DNA of 64,000 nucleotides from Sipunculus nudus (GCA_026874595.1 CM049310.1:26957058-27021057); one strand, 5' to 3'. Counted from the first letter of the stretch, positions 36,491 to 48,998 are shown. Numbers and translations: made by a program. The notes: generated by a model from the letters alone, not told the origin.

Positions 36491-36790
36491 CTTAAATAGG
36501 ACCACGTATATTCCGTTGTCTCGTACAGAAAACGGCAAAATTGTAGTTATAATAGACTGATGCTATGGCAATATGGAAATATGGCCTTTTTTATTTTCTT
36601 GACAATATGATGTTTCTCTGCTACTCCTGCGGCTTATAACCATTACTCTGAAAGAGCGACCAGGCTACCCTGTCTCAGTTACCATTAAAATGGTATGAAG
36701 ACATGTCACTTAATTTTTTGACTTCCGCTAGGATTCTTGACGAGAGAGCGAGAGTCTGGCTTACACGTAGAAAGATGAAACATGCATTAC

Positions 36791-36919
36791 CGAAGCACCT
36801 GAGCTTGTCCTTTGGATCCACGATGAAACCCGGGATGTCACACTCACACCGGTAGGAGCCTGCGGTGTTTCTAAACTTTTGTTCACATCTTCCATTTGCT
36901 GCGGCGCATTCGTCAATAT
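36791..36919 (-). pseudogene. Copy B exon 12 (cbEGF)
   Basis: Frame and splice sites intact ([19 protein letters not shown]), but the third EGF cysteine is Phe, which should break a disulfide. Confidence 0.85.
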
Positions 36920-37072
36920 CTATGGACGAAAACATATGATTTTTTATATCATAATTTATTCAGTTATTGGTATAAATCAAAAGGTATTTATGAGTGATTT
37001 GCCGCACTGCTATAGCAAAGAAATTTGATTGGGTCTCACAAAACAAATGTATGTTCCCTATTCCCTACTAAA

Positions 37073-37780
37073 CTAAGTCTCACGCTACAAGTGTATGTAT
37101 ACGTCTCACCGCTACACGGACCTCCCTGTGGACCTGTACGTCTGACGTTACCAGCGTATGTATACTACGCACCACTACAGGACACGTGGCTGTATTTATT
37201 TTCCCTATATAACATCTATAAAACACCTGAGGTTTGGGCCTCTTTTAAATAATTTTCAAAATAAATTCTGATATTAAACTTTTTTTTACCTGAGAATTTG
37301 TTGTTTCTTCAGTCAAACAAGACCAAGAAAAAGGGGGCTTGTGTATCTCATTTTTTAACCATCCTGGCCCGAATGCAGTGAAGCCCAAAATACCCCTCCA
37401 AGCAGTCCCAAACAAGCATTTGGACAACACCTCTTTGATTGGCCACAGATTTTTTAAAAGTTGACCAATACTGTCAATTTTATTGGAAATTATGCTTAAC
37501 ATGCTTAAAAATCAAACAATGGGGTGTTTTTGATGCTCCACCACATGATGGCTAGAGCCAACCAGAGAAAGCCAGACCATTCACTACTCTCCTTCAGGTT
37601 CAGGGCTTGGTGACCCCAGCTCATGTAAACAAATAGGACCACGTGACCTACACGGTCCTCTCGGCGGACTTGTAAGTCTCACGTTACAAGTGTATGTATA
37701 CTACTCACCGATACACGGTCCTCCCGGCGGACTCGTTAAGTCTCACGTTTCAAGTGTATATATTCTACTCACCACAACAC
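37073..37780 (-). repeat. Tandem array built from the 3' end of exon 11, split by an element
   Basis: Units of about 63 bases carry 'ACGGTCCTCCCGGCGGAC' (plus strand), which is the GPPGGPC-coding end of exon 11, with its donor site and adjacent intron. Copies start near 37073, 37136, 37640 and 37676, and the exon itself is the last unit. A dispersed element (37147-37640) interrupts the array. Gene A has no such array. Confidence 0.7.
37147..37640 (-). mobile_element. Dispersed element (copy 3 of 3), intron 11 of copy B
   Basis: Matches the intron-5 elements at 7410-7875 and 44435-44885. Edges read AGGACACGTGGC and AGGACCACGTGAC. Absent from intron 11 of gene A, so it was inserted after the duplication. 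Confidence 0.6.
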
Positions 37781-37907
37781 GGTCCTCCCGGCGGACCCAT
37801 GTACCCCGTTATACACACACAACCACGTTTCATCTTAGCCGGTTTCGTCGTGTAACTGTTGGAAGGACATTTTTCACACTTATTTTGGCTGGTATTTTTC
37901 AAGCACG
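37773..37907 (-). pseudogene. Copy B exon 11
   Basis: The acceptor AG has become CG (37908-37909 on the plus strand), and 9 bases coding YKA/G are deleted. The donor is kept. The rest stays open. Confidence 0.85.
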
Positions 37908-38410
37908 CGGAATAAAGAAAAAAAGTATATATTGGTATTCCCTATGGTTTTGGAAAGGGTTAGCTCAAGAAAATACCAAAATAAAAGAGAAATGCAAAAT
38001 GGGAACATTTCAGCCTTCAGTCGACACGTTCAAATAAGGAATTCCTACACAAGATAACGACATCACATTAACATTTTCGGTGGCCTGATTTATTGTATAT
38101 GGCACTTATCCTTATTAATGAAAAAATGGTAACAATAAATGGCAAAGTTATTATAAACTTATATGCATTTCTAAATAAGTCCAGCCAGAGGTGTTAAGTA
38201 AGACAATAAACACTTTTTCCTCCGTGAAGTCACTGTTTCTTAGCAGAACGAGGATGAATAAGATTTTTACTGCACCGGTTAACCCGAATGTACCTTGGCC
38301 AATAGCCAATCAGGTTTCTTAAAAATAAATATACAAATTATTGATCAACAAAAGTTAGTGGGATTACATTCATAAATATGTTTATATAAACATTTCCACG
38401 AGCAGCTGAC

Positions 38411-38589
38411 CTGCACCTATTGGCTGAGCCCCTGACCATGATCCCTGTAGACTGCACTGTCGTCTGCTGTCCCCGCTTCCCAGGTTGTAACCGTCAATGC
38501 AATCAAACATGCATGCGCCCCAATCGCACGTGGGTTATAGGTGGTTATTTTACCGTTCTTCGGTGTGGCCAAGGCAGGACATCGAATTT
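38411..38589 (-). pseudogene. Copy B exon 10
   Basis: Two extra bases relative to gene A within 38510-38545 shift the frame after TYNPRA. Splice sites are kept. Confidence 0.85.
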
Positions 38590-38701
38590 CTGTCGATACC
38601 AAGAATGCATTTTAAACTGTTTTTTCTATTCTGAAATAGTATTTATTTTCAAATGGCTATAAAAATCGGCGTTTCATCTTGCTGTGATGGAGATTTTTTC
38701 T

Positions 38702-38774
<73 letters not shown>

Positions 38775-39093
38775 TGAGTAAATTGTAGAATTACTCAACA
38801 ATAACTGCTTTACTACCTAGAACCAGCACACTATGTGTGAACATCAAACAGAGCTGACAACAGTTGCGGCTGTCTCTCCGTCGTACTTAAAAGCCATTGG
38901 GAGGGGAATTCTAAAGGTCTTCAAAGGCTACCTTTTCACGTACAGTTGTTTCTACAAATCCCTATAAAACGAAGGAAACTCAGCCGAGACATGTCTAGGG
39001 GGTCTGAAATACTGCGTTTTCTCAATTTAGCGCAAATCTAGCTCCCGCTAAATGCGCGATAATAAAAACCCCGCTAACAAAACCACTTCCACA

Positions 39094-39139
<46 letters not shown>

Positions 39140-39296
39140 CTCTCATTCGCAGGTACCTTTAATCTTTACCTGAAGTGCACGTGATTTGGTTATAAATTAG
39201 CAACACAGATAGTCAGCTTTGATTATTTGCGTGACACACCTGGCACGTAGTCAATTATATGACAATGAAGCCTAACATTTTCAGTGTTATATATAT

Positions 39297-39452
39297 CTTG
39301 ACATGGGCCGCCCTTGGGTCCTCTGTGAGTAGCGTCACACTCGCACAGTTTGGCGTCAGCGCTGGCCGTGTTCTTGGTGTGGGAGTTTGTCGGACACTTC
39401 GTGCAGGAGGTCAGCGTGTTACTGCCCGCCTTGTAGCTGTTCTTGGCGCATG
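39297..39452 (-). pseudogene. Copy B exon 9
   Basis: Open GCC2-like module, but the donor GTAAAA has become ATATAT, so normal splicing to exon 10 is lost. Confidence 0.85.
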
Positions 39453-40860
39453 CTGGAAGAAAGACAAGATAATCAAACACTTTGATCTGATGCACACATA
39501 GACAGTGACGAACCTCTGGGAATAATATATGACGATATGTTTATTCAGAAAAAGTACACCTTCGTGTAACATATTTCACAACAGGCTGCTGGGAAACGAT
39601 CGTGTGCCGGATATCTAAACCTTACATTATACATTATTGCATAGTATGCGTTCTCGATGCTTCATAAAAATATGTTCAGCTAAAACGCCAAATATCGAAG
39701 TCAATTTACGCAGTAACAGGAGTGAATTCCTGCTATTCATGTGCAGGTACACCAAAGTGATATAACACAGAAGTTCTAGTATATTGTTCGTTCGGTAAAC
39801 TCTCGGATTATCATAGGTACATATAATTTACAAGTGGCAAATACGTACCGACGTTTGCAGCTGCGCTCCCTGATGGATAATAAGTTGGGGCAGTATGTTT
39901 ATTCAGATGAAGATCATGCTTGTACAACATTGTGGTGGCATGGGTCTAAGTATATTGGCTGACTGGAAATGTTCTCTTAACCTGACGTTATGTATTTTTG
40001 GTACGATGTTTTAATGTATCTCAACTTTGCGTGGCGTTACAAATAACATGCAGCCGAAAACAGAGCTACAGAATTCCTGATACTTGTAAATTGGTACATC
40101 AGTGATAATTCACACAAAAAGTGAATTCTTGGCATTTCTCCTCCGTCCGATTAATTCAATGTAGATTCACTATGGTTACACACTCGGTTTGCTCTTGGTA
40201 CAGAACACTTTCTGGCTACATTTAAACATGCGCAACGGTGGCGCTGCCTAGTGATGAATTCTATAACTAAATTCTCACAAACAAACCAATCCACCGTTGG
40301 GGTGTGCAAAACAGATTACAGTACAAAAGTAGTTGTTTGATACCTACAAGTCTTCTGAACTTATAGCTAATAACACTTGGCCTTTCCCGAATTGGTCACC
40401 AAATTCCAGGTCTTTAAAATCAACATGGACGAATTTTTACAGTGATTCGGGATACATTAGTAACACCCTCCGTACTTTAGCATGTAATATAACTTACTAT
40501 GCTCGTGTCACTTGCTCTACCCGAAAACTAGTCTGTTTGCAAGTTTACACAAAGTGTATCTTTACTTTATGTCACAGTGTGCGACCCCAGTGTTTTGGAA
40601 GTATCTTTCAGTGACAAAATCTCAGCATGAACGTCCCCCTGCTCTATGTACTGAATATACGGTTTATGATAAAGCTATAGCGAAGACTATTGCTTTTGCT
40701 CCATAAATTAACTTAAAAACACTATGTCATTAGTTTAAGGGAGGATTGGATTTGTATGGGACGTTAACAAAGTAAAGTAGTATTATAAGGAGGTTGACAC
40801 GTCCTTGACTTCCAGCCTTGCATAGAAAGAATTTTGAAGCAACGCATTAAGTCTGCCTAC

Positions 40861-41536
40861 CTGTACAGGTAGGTTTCCCGGCTGACCACATCTTGCTGGC
40901 CTGACACGTGACAGTACTGGCGCCAGTCATGTTGTATCCAGGTAAGCAATGGTAGGTGACCTTGCTCAGGTAGGTGTGAGTGTTGCCAAGTTTGACCCCG
41001 TTAAACCTCGGTCACAACCGGGATACGGTCGCCCTACGGCGGTTGTTTTGGGCTATTTTTTATTTATATATATTTGGGCGGTTGACGTACGGCAACCGTG
41101 CGTTTTTCGAAGATCGCAGGGACTCCGCAACGACCGTAACTGACATTAGAGCGCTTAAGTTGATGCGGCGGCCGTGCGTCAGGCAGCCACCTATACGGGC
41201 TCCGTACGGGCACCGTACAGTAGACATACGGATGTCGTAGGATGCCCGTGTGATTGTTAACGCCTACTCGGCTACCCGAGAGACGTACGGTGTACCTGCG
41301 GCTGTCGTAAGGGGTCTTCACGGCTTTCGCAAGGTTAGCTTGCGGCGTCCGCAGGGATAGCTTACTTTACCTTGCGAAGGCCATGAGAATGAGGAAGACA
41401 CCTAGCCGTTCCCGCACGTCGGCACATAGGTATTCCTGCGGTTTCAAAAACCTTACGGTGATCTACGGTGTGCGGTGACCGCGGCGGGTTGTGACCGAGG
41501 CTCTACTGGGTCTTCCGGGGTCACCGCACGACACAG
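40861..41536 (-). pseudogene. Copy B exon 8, split by a MITE
   Basis: CCP 5 homologue with both splice sites. The element at 41004-41502 interrupts it between the Ser-Asn-Gly codons. Confidence 0.85.
41004..41502. mobile_element. Harbinger-like MITE, 499 bp, inside exon 8 of copy B
   Basis: Ends AACCTCGGTCACAACC and GGTTGTGACCGAGGCT are inverted repeats with one mismatch. They are flanked by TTA (41001-41003) and CTA (41503-41505), consistent with a 3-bp TWA-type duplication, as in PIF/Harbinger. The interior is unusually GC-rich with many CGTACGG-type words. No transposase. Confidence 0.75.
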
Positions 41537-42342
41537 CTGAAAAACGTAGGTTGAAATTTTTTTTAAATGTGATAAGTTGTACTTATAGCACCTGGCAGTT
41601 CACAAAGAATTCTTTGCAATATATTAATGACATATTTCAGATGAAATAAATCTTTATATCCAGAATATCATAATACCACGCAATCCATCGAACCGGAAGG
41701 GGGGAGAGAGAGAGAGAGATCTTATATCTAATATCTGATGCAGTCGTAATTCGATAAATTCCTAATATTAATACCATATGGGAATACCATGGCGGGTTGA
41801 CTCAGCAGCCCGCTGTTATTAATTCTTATTAGTTTTTATTTCAAAATATTTTTTTCTAATTTTCCATTCCCTTAGCTGTCTCAGGTAATTAAAAAGCAGT
41901 CTTTATATCAGGATTTACTAACTGGAGGCAGAAACATTGACCAGACATGTAAAACAGCTGATTGAATAATGGCATTGTCATATATGTTCTGCACACTATT
42001 GTCAATATTTTACCAAATATTTCTTGTGTGGTCCCATCTTATGAGAGTTCAATCTGAGCTCGAATTCATTGTTTCATATAAAAAAAAATAAAGAAAGTAA
42101 TGAAAACTTTTAGGCACACATTGGTGGCACTCATCCATAATAATTTAGGAAATGCGATTTCCTTTTTAAATAAAAGGTGTACAAGAGTATATAAATCATT
42201 GTACACCTTCACACATGCACTGTCACACATGTATATATCATGCTTAGGTGGCTCCATCTACTTTGCTAACTGGGTTGATAGACATGCAACTATACAATTT
42301 TTATAAATTACAAAATCAATACTAGGCTGGATATTAACTAAC

Positions 42343-42534
42343 GATTACAGGTGGGTTGATTTCCGCTCCACGTGCCCGCTGGGCCTGGCTCTCCACATGA
42401 CCTTTTTGAACCCCCGCTCAACTGGTAACCTTGGTTACACGTGTAGGTGGCCACCTGGCCATAAACCGGGGCAGCGGTCGTACCTTGGTTCACTGCGCCG
42501 TTAGAAGGCGCCTGCAGCTTGGCACACGTGATTC
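42343..42534 (-). pseudogene. Copy B exon 7 (open)
   Basis: CCP 4 homologue, open, with acceptor CCAG and donor [32 protein letters not shown]. Among the best preserved exons of the copy. Confidence 0.85.
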
Positions 42535-42841
42535 CTGGAGTGGACAAAACGTGAAAAATATTATTTTAGATTATTTTATTCTTCATTATCATTTTTTAGA
42601 TACACTCAGACACTGATTCATGCTCCTGACGCTTAACTGAGAATGTAAAATGACATTAAAGAAGAGGAATCGTATTAAGGGGTATAAGGAATTTTACAAT
42701 TTTTACCGAAAGGGTGTTATATTGTACCAATGGATATATAGTTAAAGCTCAAAAAGAAGCCCACAGACTTATATTACGGAGTTGCTTGTGATGGTAGTTT
42801 TCATATGATAATATTACATTGTATATAACATGAATACTTAC

Positions 42842-43726
42842 GATTAAAGGTGGCTACTACGCTCCCGAGGCAGCGGAAATCTTGCGCTTCTAAAGAAGCA
42901 ACTGATTTTCACGCTGCCAGCTTTGACCGTTTATGATATATTTACACACCAGATGGCGGTTCGTTGTCCACTGAAATAAACGTGCGCATGATGTGACAAG
43001 CAGCCAATCAGATGCCAATAAACACACACTCGACATGCATCCTGGCTCCGCCCATTGCTGCGCTTCAAGCGCCGCTTGATGAGTTTCCGGTTGAATTTAA
43101 TTTGCTCCCTCTGCATTCTCGCATCATCGACCGTTTCGATTATGACATTATGACTGTGTTAGCGTAGCCATGTATCTGTTGTCTGCAGAACTGAAACCAG
43201 CCAGCGAGGTTTGACGCAGCCTTTGTTGTTACGTTTCGTTTGAATTACAGCTCACCGGCCGAGCATCCTATGTGCCCAAGGCCCTAAGCAAACCACGTCA
43301 GGGGCAATTCTCTCTGAGCCTGAGGCCTGTTCATACGGTTACGCTGGGGGGGACGAGCTGTCACTAAAAAAGAAATGAATATGATTGGCTCCGTGTATTC
43401 CTCGTTTGGCTTTGTCTTCCAGCACAAGGTCTCATCTGATTGGACAAAAATACAGTGCTCCCCTCTGGTGTTGCAATTCAGGATACGAGGTCATAACAAA
43501 CAGCGCCTTACGATATAGGTAGTAGCCCTATAGGTAAAGCGCTGTGTAAAGAGCGTAGTGGCTACAGACCCATCCCAGTTCCCGGACGCCTGGCACGTGC
43601 GCTTTGTCGACCCCTGCTGGTAGTAACCGGTACTACAGGAAAATGTAGCAACACTTCCGAAAACAGGCTTGTCAGGAATGTTCACTCTACCACCACTAGG
43701 AGCCGCTAGTTTCGGGCATGGGACAG
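42842..43726 (-). pseudogene. Copy B exon 6, split by an 8-bp-TSD element
   Basis: CCP 3 homologue interrupted at 42858-43557. The last Cys codon (TGT) is TTT. Confidence 0.85.
42858..43557. mobile_element. 700-bp nonautonomous hAT-like element in exon 6 of copy B
   Basis: Starts TACGCTC and ends GAGCGTA, with a second matching CAGCG block six bases inside each end. It is flanked by a perfect 8-base duplication GTGGCTAC (42850-42857 and 43558-43565). No transposase frame is present. The 8-bp TSD fits hAT, but the TIR is not the usual CAG type, so the class is tentative. Confidence 0.75.
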
Positions 43727-44019
43727 CTATAAATGGATAAACATTAATAATATATCATACTTGTATAAATTTTACAGTAAAACTCAATTAACAGTTTTAG
43801 TAGTAAGCAACATGTAGGGGTATTATTTTTGTACTGAGAAGTAAAGTTCATTACATCTCCATAAAAACAATATGGACATTTTAGAATCCAAAACATTTTA
43901 AATGAATAACTCCAAATCCTCTCCCCTTGTTCACGTCCACGTGTTTTGTTCACTCTCCACTGTTATGTCCACTCTCAATGGAGGCTATGACTTCTCTTCA
44001 CCGAATGTTGCATACACTG

Positions 44020-44430
44020 CATGGATTTTACCTTTACTCTGCACGTAGGTTATAAATGTTTACTCTGTAAGGAGGTTATCTTTACTCTGTACGTAGATTA
44101 TAAATATTTACTCTGTACGGAGGTTACCGTTACTCTGCACGTAGGTTATAAATGTTTACTATGTACGGAGGTTACCTTTACTCTGTACGTAGATTATGAA
44201 TGTTTACTCTGTGCGGAGGTTACCTTTACTCTGCACGTGGATTATAAATGTTACTCCGCACGGAAGTTGCCTTTACTCTGCACGTAGGTTATAAATGCTT
44301 ACTTTACACGAAGGTTACCTTTACTCTGCACGAAGTTTATAAATGCTTACTTTACACGGAGGTTACCTTTACTCTGCACGAAGGTTACAAATTTTCATTC
44401 TGCACGGTGGTTACCTGTACTTATTTCACC
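44020..44430. repeat. Minisatellite, 48-bp unit, intron 5 of copy B
   Basis: About eight units of TTTACTCTGCACGTAGG, TTATAAATG and a partner half TTTACTCTGTACGGAGG. Because 48 is divisible by 3 it leaves a long open frame that is not a gene. Confidence 0.85.
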
Positions 44431-44434
44431 CTAT

Positions 44435-44885
44435 AGGACACGTGGCTTTTTTAATTTTATATATATAACATCTACAAAACACAACTTAAGTTTGAGCCTC
44501 TTTAAATAATTTTCAAAATAAATTCTAATATTTAATCTTTTTTACCTAAGAATTTGTTGTTTCTATAGTCAAACAAGGCAAAGAAAAACCAGGGCTTGTG
44601 TATCTCATTTTCTCACAATCCTGATCCGAATGTAGTGAAGCCAAAATTACCCCTCCAAGCAGTCCAAAATTACCATTTTGACAACATGTCTTTGACTGGC
44701 CACAGATTTTAAAAATATTTGACTGATACCATTAATTTTGTGTGAGATTATGCTAAAAAACATAAAATCAAACAATAGGTTTCTTATAGGGGCTTTTGCC
44801 ATAACGGCTAGAGCCAACCACAGCAGGCCAAACTTTTCATTACTCTCTTGACCCAAGGTCATGTAAACAAATAGGACCACGTGGC
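44435..44885 (-). mobile_element. Dispersed element (copy 2 of 3), intron 5 of copy B
   Basis: Reverse partner of 7410-7875, in the orthologous intron. Edges TAGGACACGTGG and TAGGACCACGTGG. Confidence 0.55.
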
Positions 44886-44931
44886 CAATAGTTAGTAAAG
44901 TAGTTGCCGTGACGTCCTAAGGATCACTTAC

Positions 44932-45104
44932 GCTGGCACGATGGCCTGGGGCCTCTCCGTCGTCATTCGCCTCACACACCAGTCTAGCCATCCCGGATAT
45001 CCGGTATCCATTGTTACACGTGTACACCACGGCCTTGGCGTATGTGAAGTCACTTCCGGCAGGGGAGCCGTGAGTTGGAGTCCCGGGGTCGGAGAATCTG
45101 ATAA
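44932..45104 (-). pseudogene. Copy B exon 5
   Basis: CCP 2 homologue. The first Cys is Phe, one base is missing in the GANGRW segment (44945-44970), and the acceptor AG used in gene A is AT. Confidence 0.8.
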
Positions 45105-45899
45105 ATAAAATATAATGAACCAGGCGACCCTCATTCTGGTCCCTGTTACTGTCATATACATTGATGTAACGACCGCAAAAAGGAGATGGACAGAAAAAAA
45201 ATAAAATAGCAGAAAGAATGTATGAATGTTGTTTAATCAAACACTATACAAAACAAAAATAGCAATAGCAAAGCAACGTCCGTAAAACCCAAATTTGACC
45301 GCAAAATTCAATTGAATGCATTCATTTACGGATGTTAAGTTTCAATGCGAAGTAACTTTCGTTTTTATGCACTTATTTTTCTGTTGGTTCCATCATTTGT
45401 TTCGCTAATCCGAATAATAATGCGTAAGTGTATAGGTATAAAAAAGTACACGGATAGGATACATATATGTACTACATAATTAATGAGCCTTGTTTACGGA
45501 GCAGAGGCATGTCCCGATCTTTTGTTCGTCCACTTTTAAGTTTATAAAAAACATTTATTTTACCCTTGATATACCACAGAATTTCTATCATCATGGATCT
45601 TCGTAATCCAGAAAATTTATAATTCATTAATATTTTCTACTATCTTTCAGTTATATTTCAAAGAGAGCGAAAAATTAAGATATGATATGGAATAATCGCC
45701 TCATTGAAGCGTCAAAAATTTTAGTAAATATTACAGTACTTTTTGATTGTTTGTAAATTGTGATGATAAGAATTAAATTTGCATTATGAAGTGGTAAAAT
45801 CGAAACTAGACGACCATAGGTCGAGCGCTTGCTGGAAATTGAAATAGGAGAGACAGACAGAAGGAGTATGCAAAGACTATCAACATGAGCTATAGTTTG

Positions 45900-47060
45900 T
45901 GTATAGTTTTGCACAACGTTATGAGCAAAATAATATTTTTTTTTCGATGACCTTGCCCTTTACCTTTGACTTATCGCCACTAAAACAAAAGACTTGCAGG
46001 AGTTTTGTTTTTCTATCAACTGCATAACTTTCAGAGCGATTGCTTAAAATGTGTGGCCTGTAAAGCGAAAAAAAGGTGAAATCTTGTTATATCCCATTTG
46101 ACGAGATCCGGTACAGTATTTCCCGAGATTTGGTATTAAGTCCAGTAAAACTGATCCAATGGTGCCCGAAGACCACTCTACATTTAAAATCACCGAAAAT
46201 GCATAATCATGGTAACAGCAGATTAGGCAGTTACATAACAAACGAAAGGCCATGGAAAGGCGTGTAAAATGAACTACAGTTTATGCAGCATCGATAAATT
46301 TTAATAAAGATATGAAGAAAAAACTATTGTGTAGTTTTTATGACCTTGACCTTTACCTTTGGGGTATTATGTCTAAAGCACATAAGAAATTCTAGAACTT
46401 TAGGTGTTATATCAACAGTATAACTTTCAGAGCGATTGTTTATAAAATCAAGCCAGTGGAAAGCCATATATCAGACCATAGAACAAGCAGGGAGGCGAAT
46501 TTGACGACAACTTACAAACTGACGGACATGCTGACATACTGAGAGATCTGAGATGACAACTGATTTGTTTAACTGGGAAAAGAATAGAGGAACATATTGA
46601 GCTATGGTTTATGTAGCTATGGTTTACAGTTTTGTAGATGTGGGCAAAAAAAAAAAAAGATTCGAATGCAGCGCCCCCTAGTGGATATTTACCGAAAATT
46701 AAAGATCAGTTTTGGGATATTAGTGTATAAAAAAGATGTACCAGTTTCCAAAGGATTCCTGCAAAACTGTGGCTGTAGAATGGTATATGTTAGACACAAG
46801 AACCAGCAAGCAGGCGTATTGAGGACAACTGACAAACAGACAGACATACTGACACACTGATACATAGGAGATGTCATTTGATTAGACCATCGCATGGAGA
46901 AAGCCTAGAGGAACGAAATGAGCTATAGTTTGTGAAGATAGGACAATTATAATCGAAAATAAAAGTTTGACGTTTTTTATGACCTTGACCCTCGACCTTT
47001 ACTTACTACTCGACCGAACTTTTGGATTTCAATCAACCCTGTAAGTTTCAGCTTGATTGC
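45900..47060. repeat. Inverted counterpart of the 320-bp tandem array, intron 4 of copy B
   Basis: Carries 'tgaccttgacctttacctttg' type words and the same gtcctc/ctgacatactgac markers as 5990-6960, in reverse. Confidence 0.6.
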
Positions 47061-47074
47061 TACAAAAAATTGAG

Positions 47075-48340
47075 GCCAATCAATACAACCTAGACGTATA
47101 TATGTCACCGGGCGTGTGTGGGTTGGCGTAAAGCTGTCCCAGGCCAGTGAGTGGGGTCGGGAATGGGTGGCTCCAAAACCAGAACACAAAGTGTTTTACC
47201 CAGTTTAATGCCTGTGGAAGTGACAAAAAGTGCAATCATAAAAATGCTGTGTAGCACTCGGGTCTCGACATGGCAAACTGCCCATTAAATACATAGCTAA
47301 ATACATATCAATAATAGAAAGGACTTTCATTACACGTGTTAAGCACAAAACATTTGATACCCTTCAATACATCCTTCAACCATTTTAAAGTGCAATAAAT
47401 ATCAATACAATGCAACACATTTAAATATAAAATTATCGATACCATGTTCATATACATACACATATTATACAAAAGCTTCCCCGTAATGAGGTTGGTCTAC
47501 AGGTAGTTATAATATACCCAGTATGCAATACAGTGGCAATTACATACTTCATAATAACGAATACGTACCCATAAAGAGGTAGTTCAATAGGTAATTTCAA
47601 AGGGCTATCTAGGTTTCTATATCATATGTTATATGTGTGAAACACGAAACTGCAGGAAAATAAAAATAATAAATGGGACAAGTCTGCCGGTAGGTATAAC
47701 AAAGTGGGTCTGTATCGCAGCATTACGTATAAGGCAACTTGCTAACAGGTAAGTACAAATAGTAAATGGAAAAGGTCTGCAGGTAGGTATAACAAAGTGG
47801 GTCTGTATTACAGGCAACTAGCTAACAGGTAAAAACCTACATACAGTAAAAACTAACGGGCTGCGATTACATGGTTGCCATGTTAAAATATACTGTGTTT
47901 GGTCAGGAAGTGACTTGTCTGACAGAAAGAACATTTATATAATATTACAACAATTGAACGTTCATGAGATACGGGCTTGCTCTCAGTTACAACGGTATTT
48001 ATGACAACACAAATGAATATGAAATTATAAAGGAACATATACCTGTAGAAATGACAAAAAGTGCAATCATATAAATGCTGTGTAGCACTCGGGTCTCAAC
48101 ATGGCAAACTGCGCCGATTCCCGCGCTTCACTTCTACTAATATTATGTGACCTCTGACCTTTAATAAAAGTGACAAGAACAAGGTACCCTATTCACTGCA
48201 AAAGTATCACCTTTCACAACATTCGTGATACGGGCGCTGCGCGCAAAGCCAACCCTAATAACAGTAAACATTTAACACACAACAATATAATTGTGGTAGG
48301 GCAATTGATCTGTTTCTAGATTTACTCTGTGACATATATA
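47075..48340. mobile_element. Copy-B-specific insertion with 67-bp direct repeats
   Basis: Absent from gene A intron 4. A 67-base segment starting TG(T)GGAAGTGACAAAAAGTG recurs at about 47213-47282 and 48048-48116 with four differences. Between them are smaller repeats of GGTAGGTATAACAAAGTGGG (47691 and 47785). No coding frame. Confidence 0.5.
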
Positions 48341-48517
48341 GTGATTTATTTGTAGGCATTGAGAGAGAAACAGACACTAGCAACATTGATATGAGGGAAT
48401 GAAAATCACTTACTAAGAAAAAATATATATATAGTTCTCAAATAGATGCGAGTGTCACCTAATAGGATCTGTAAACATAAAACAGGAAATATTTTCTAAT
48501 GGAAATAATCTACCCAC

Positions 48518-48698
48518 TGTGACACGAGGGGACGCTGTTCCTCCACTGCCTGTTGTTCTGACAGGTCCTGCTTAGATGGCCCCACCAGTCTGTACCCGGT
48601 GGTGCACGTGAACTTGGCCACGGTGTTGTAAATACTGGAGCTGGAGGATGGGGACACCGCACCGTGTGTTGGTTTTCCGGAAAACCCACAGGTCAACC
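48518..48698 (-). pseudogene. Copy B exon 4
   Basis: CCP 1 homologue with one extra base at about 48571-48577 (CTAAGCAGG for CTAGCAGG), which shifts the frame before the last two cysteines. Confidence 0.85.
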
Positions 48699-48930
48699 CT
48701 GCAGAAAGAAAATCAAAAGTATTCTGAGGATTTCTGAGGGGAAAAAACATCCGGATTCTATTAAATATTGCAAACAGAGAATCACCAATGTTTACAAGCA
48801 ACTATGCCTGGGGGGGGGGGGGGGGGGGGGATCGGATGTTTTTTCTATAGGAATTTTATTGTGTGAAAGTAGTTGTCAAAACATGAAAATACCAGTCATA
48901 TTCATATTAAATTTCATTACTGTACTTTTT

Positions 48931-48998
48931 CATCTGCCACGTTCAACAAGATGGCCCTACCAGTCTGTGCCCGGTGCTGCACGTGCACCTGGCCACAT
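48931..48998 (-). pseudogene. Relic of exon 4 in intron 3 of copy B
   Basis: Inverted partner of the relic at 5174-5240. Confidence 0.6.

Noticed and set aside
41064-41321. Frames of 64-86 aa in the GC-rich part of exon 8 of copy B
   Set aside because: They lie inside the MITE, which has no transposase similarity.
44021-44436. Cys/Tyr-rich repeat proteins of 88 and 62 aa
   Set aside because: The frame stays open only because the 48-bp minisatellite unit is divisible by 3; the matching array in gene A is not open.
46597-46860. 87-aa + frame in intron 4 of copy B
   Set aside because: It overlaps the 320-bp tandem array and has no counterpart in gene A.
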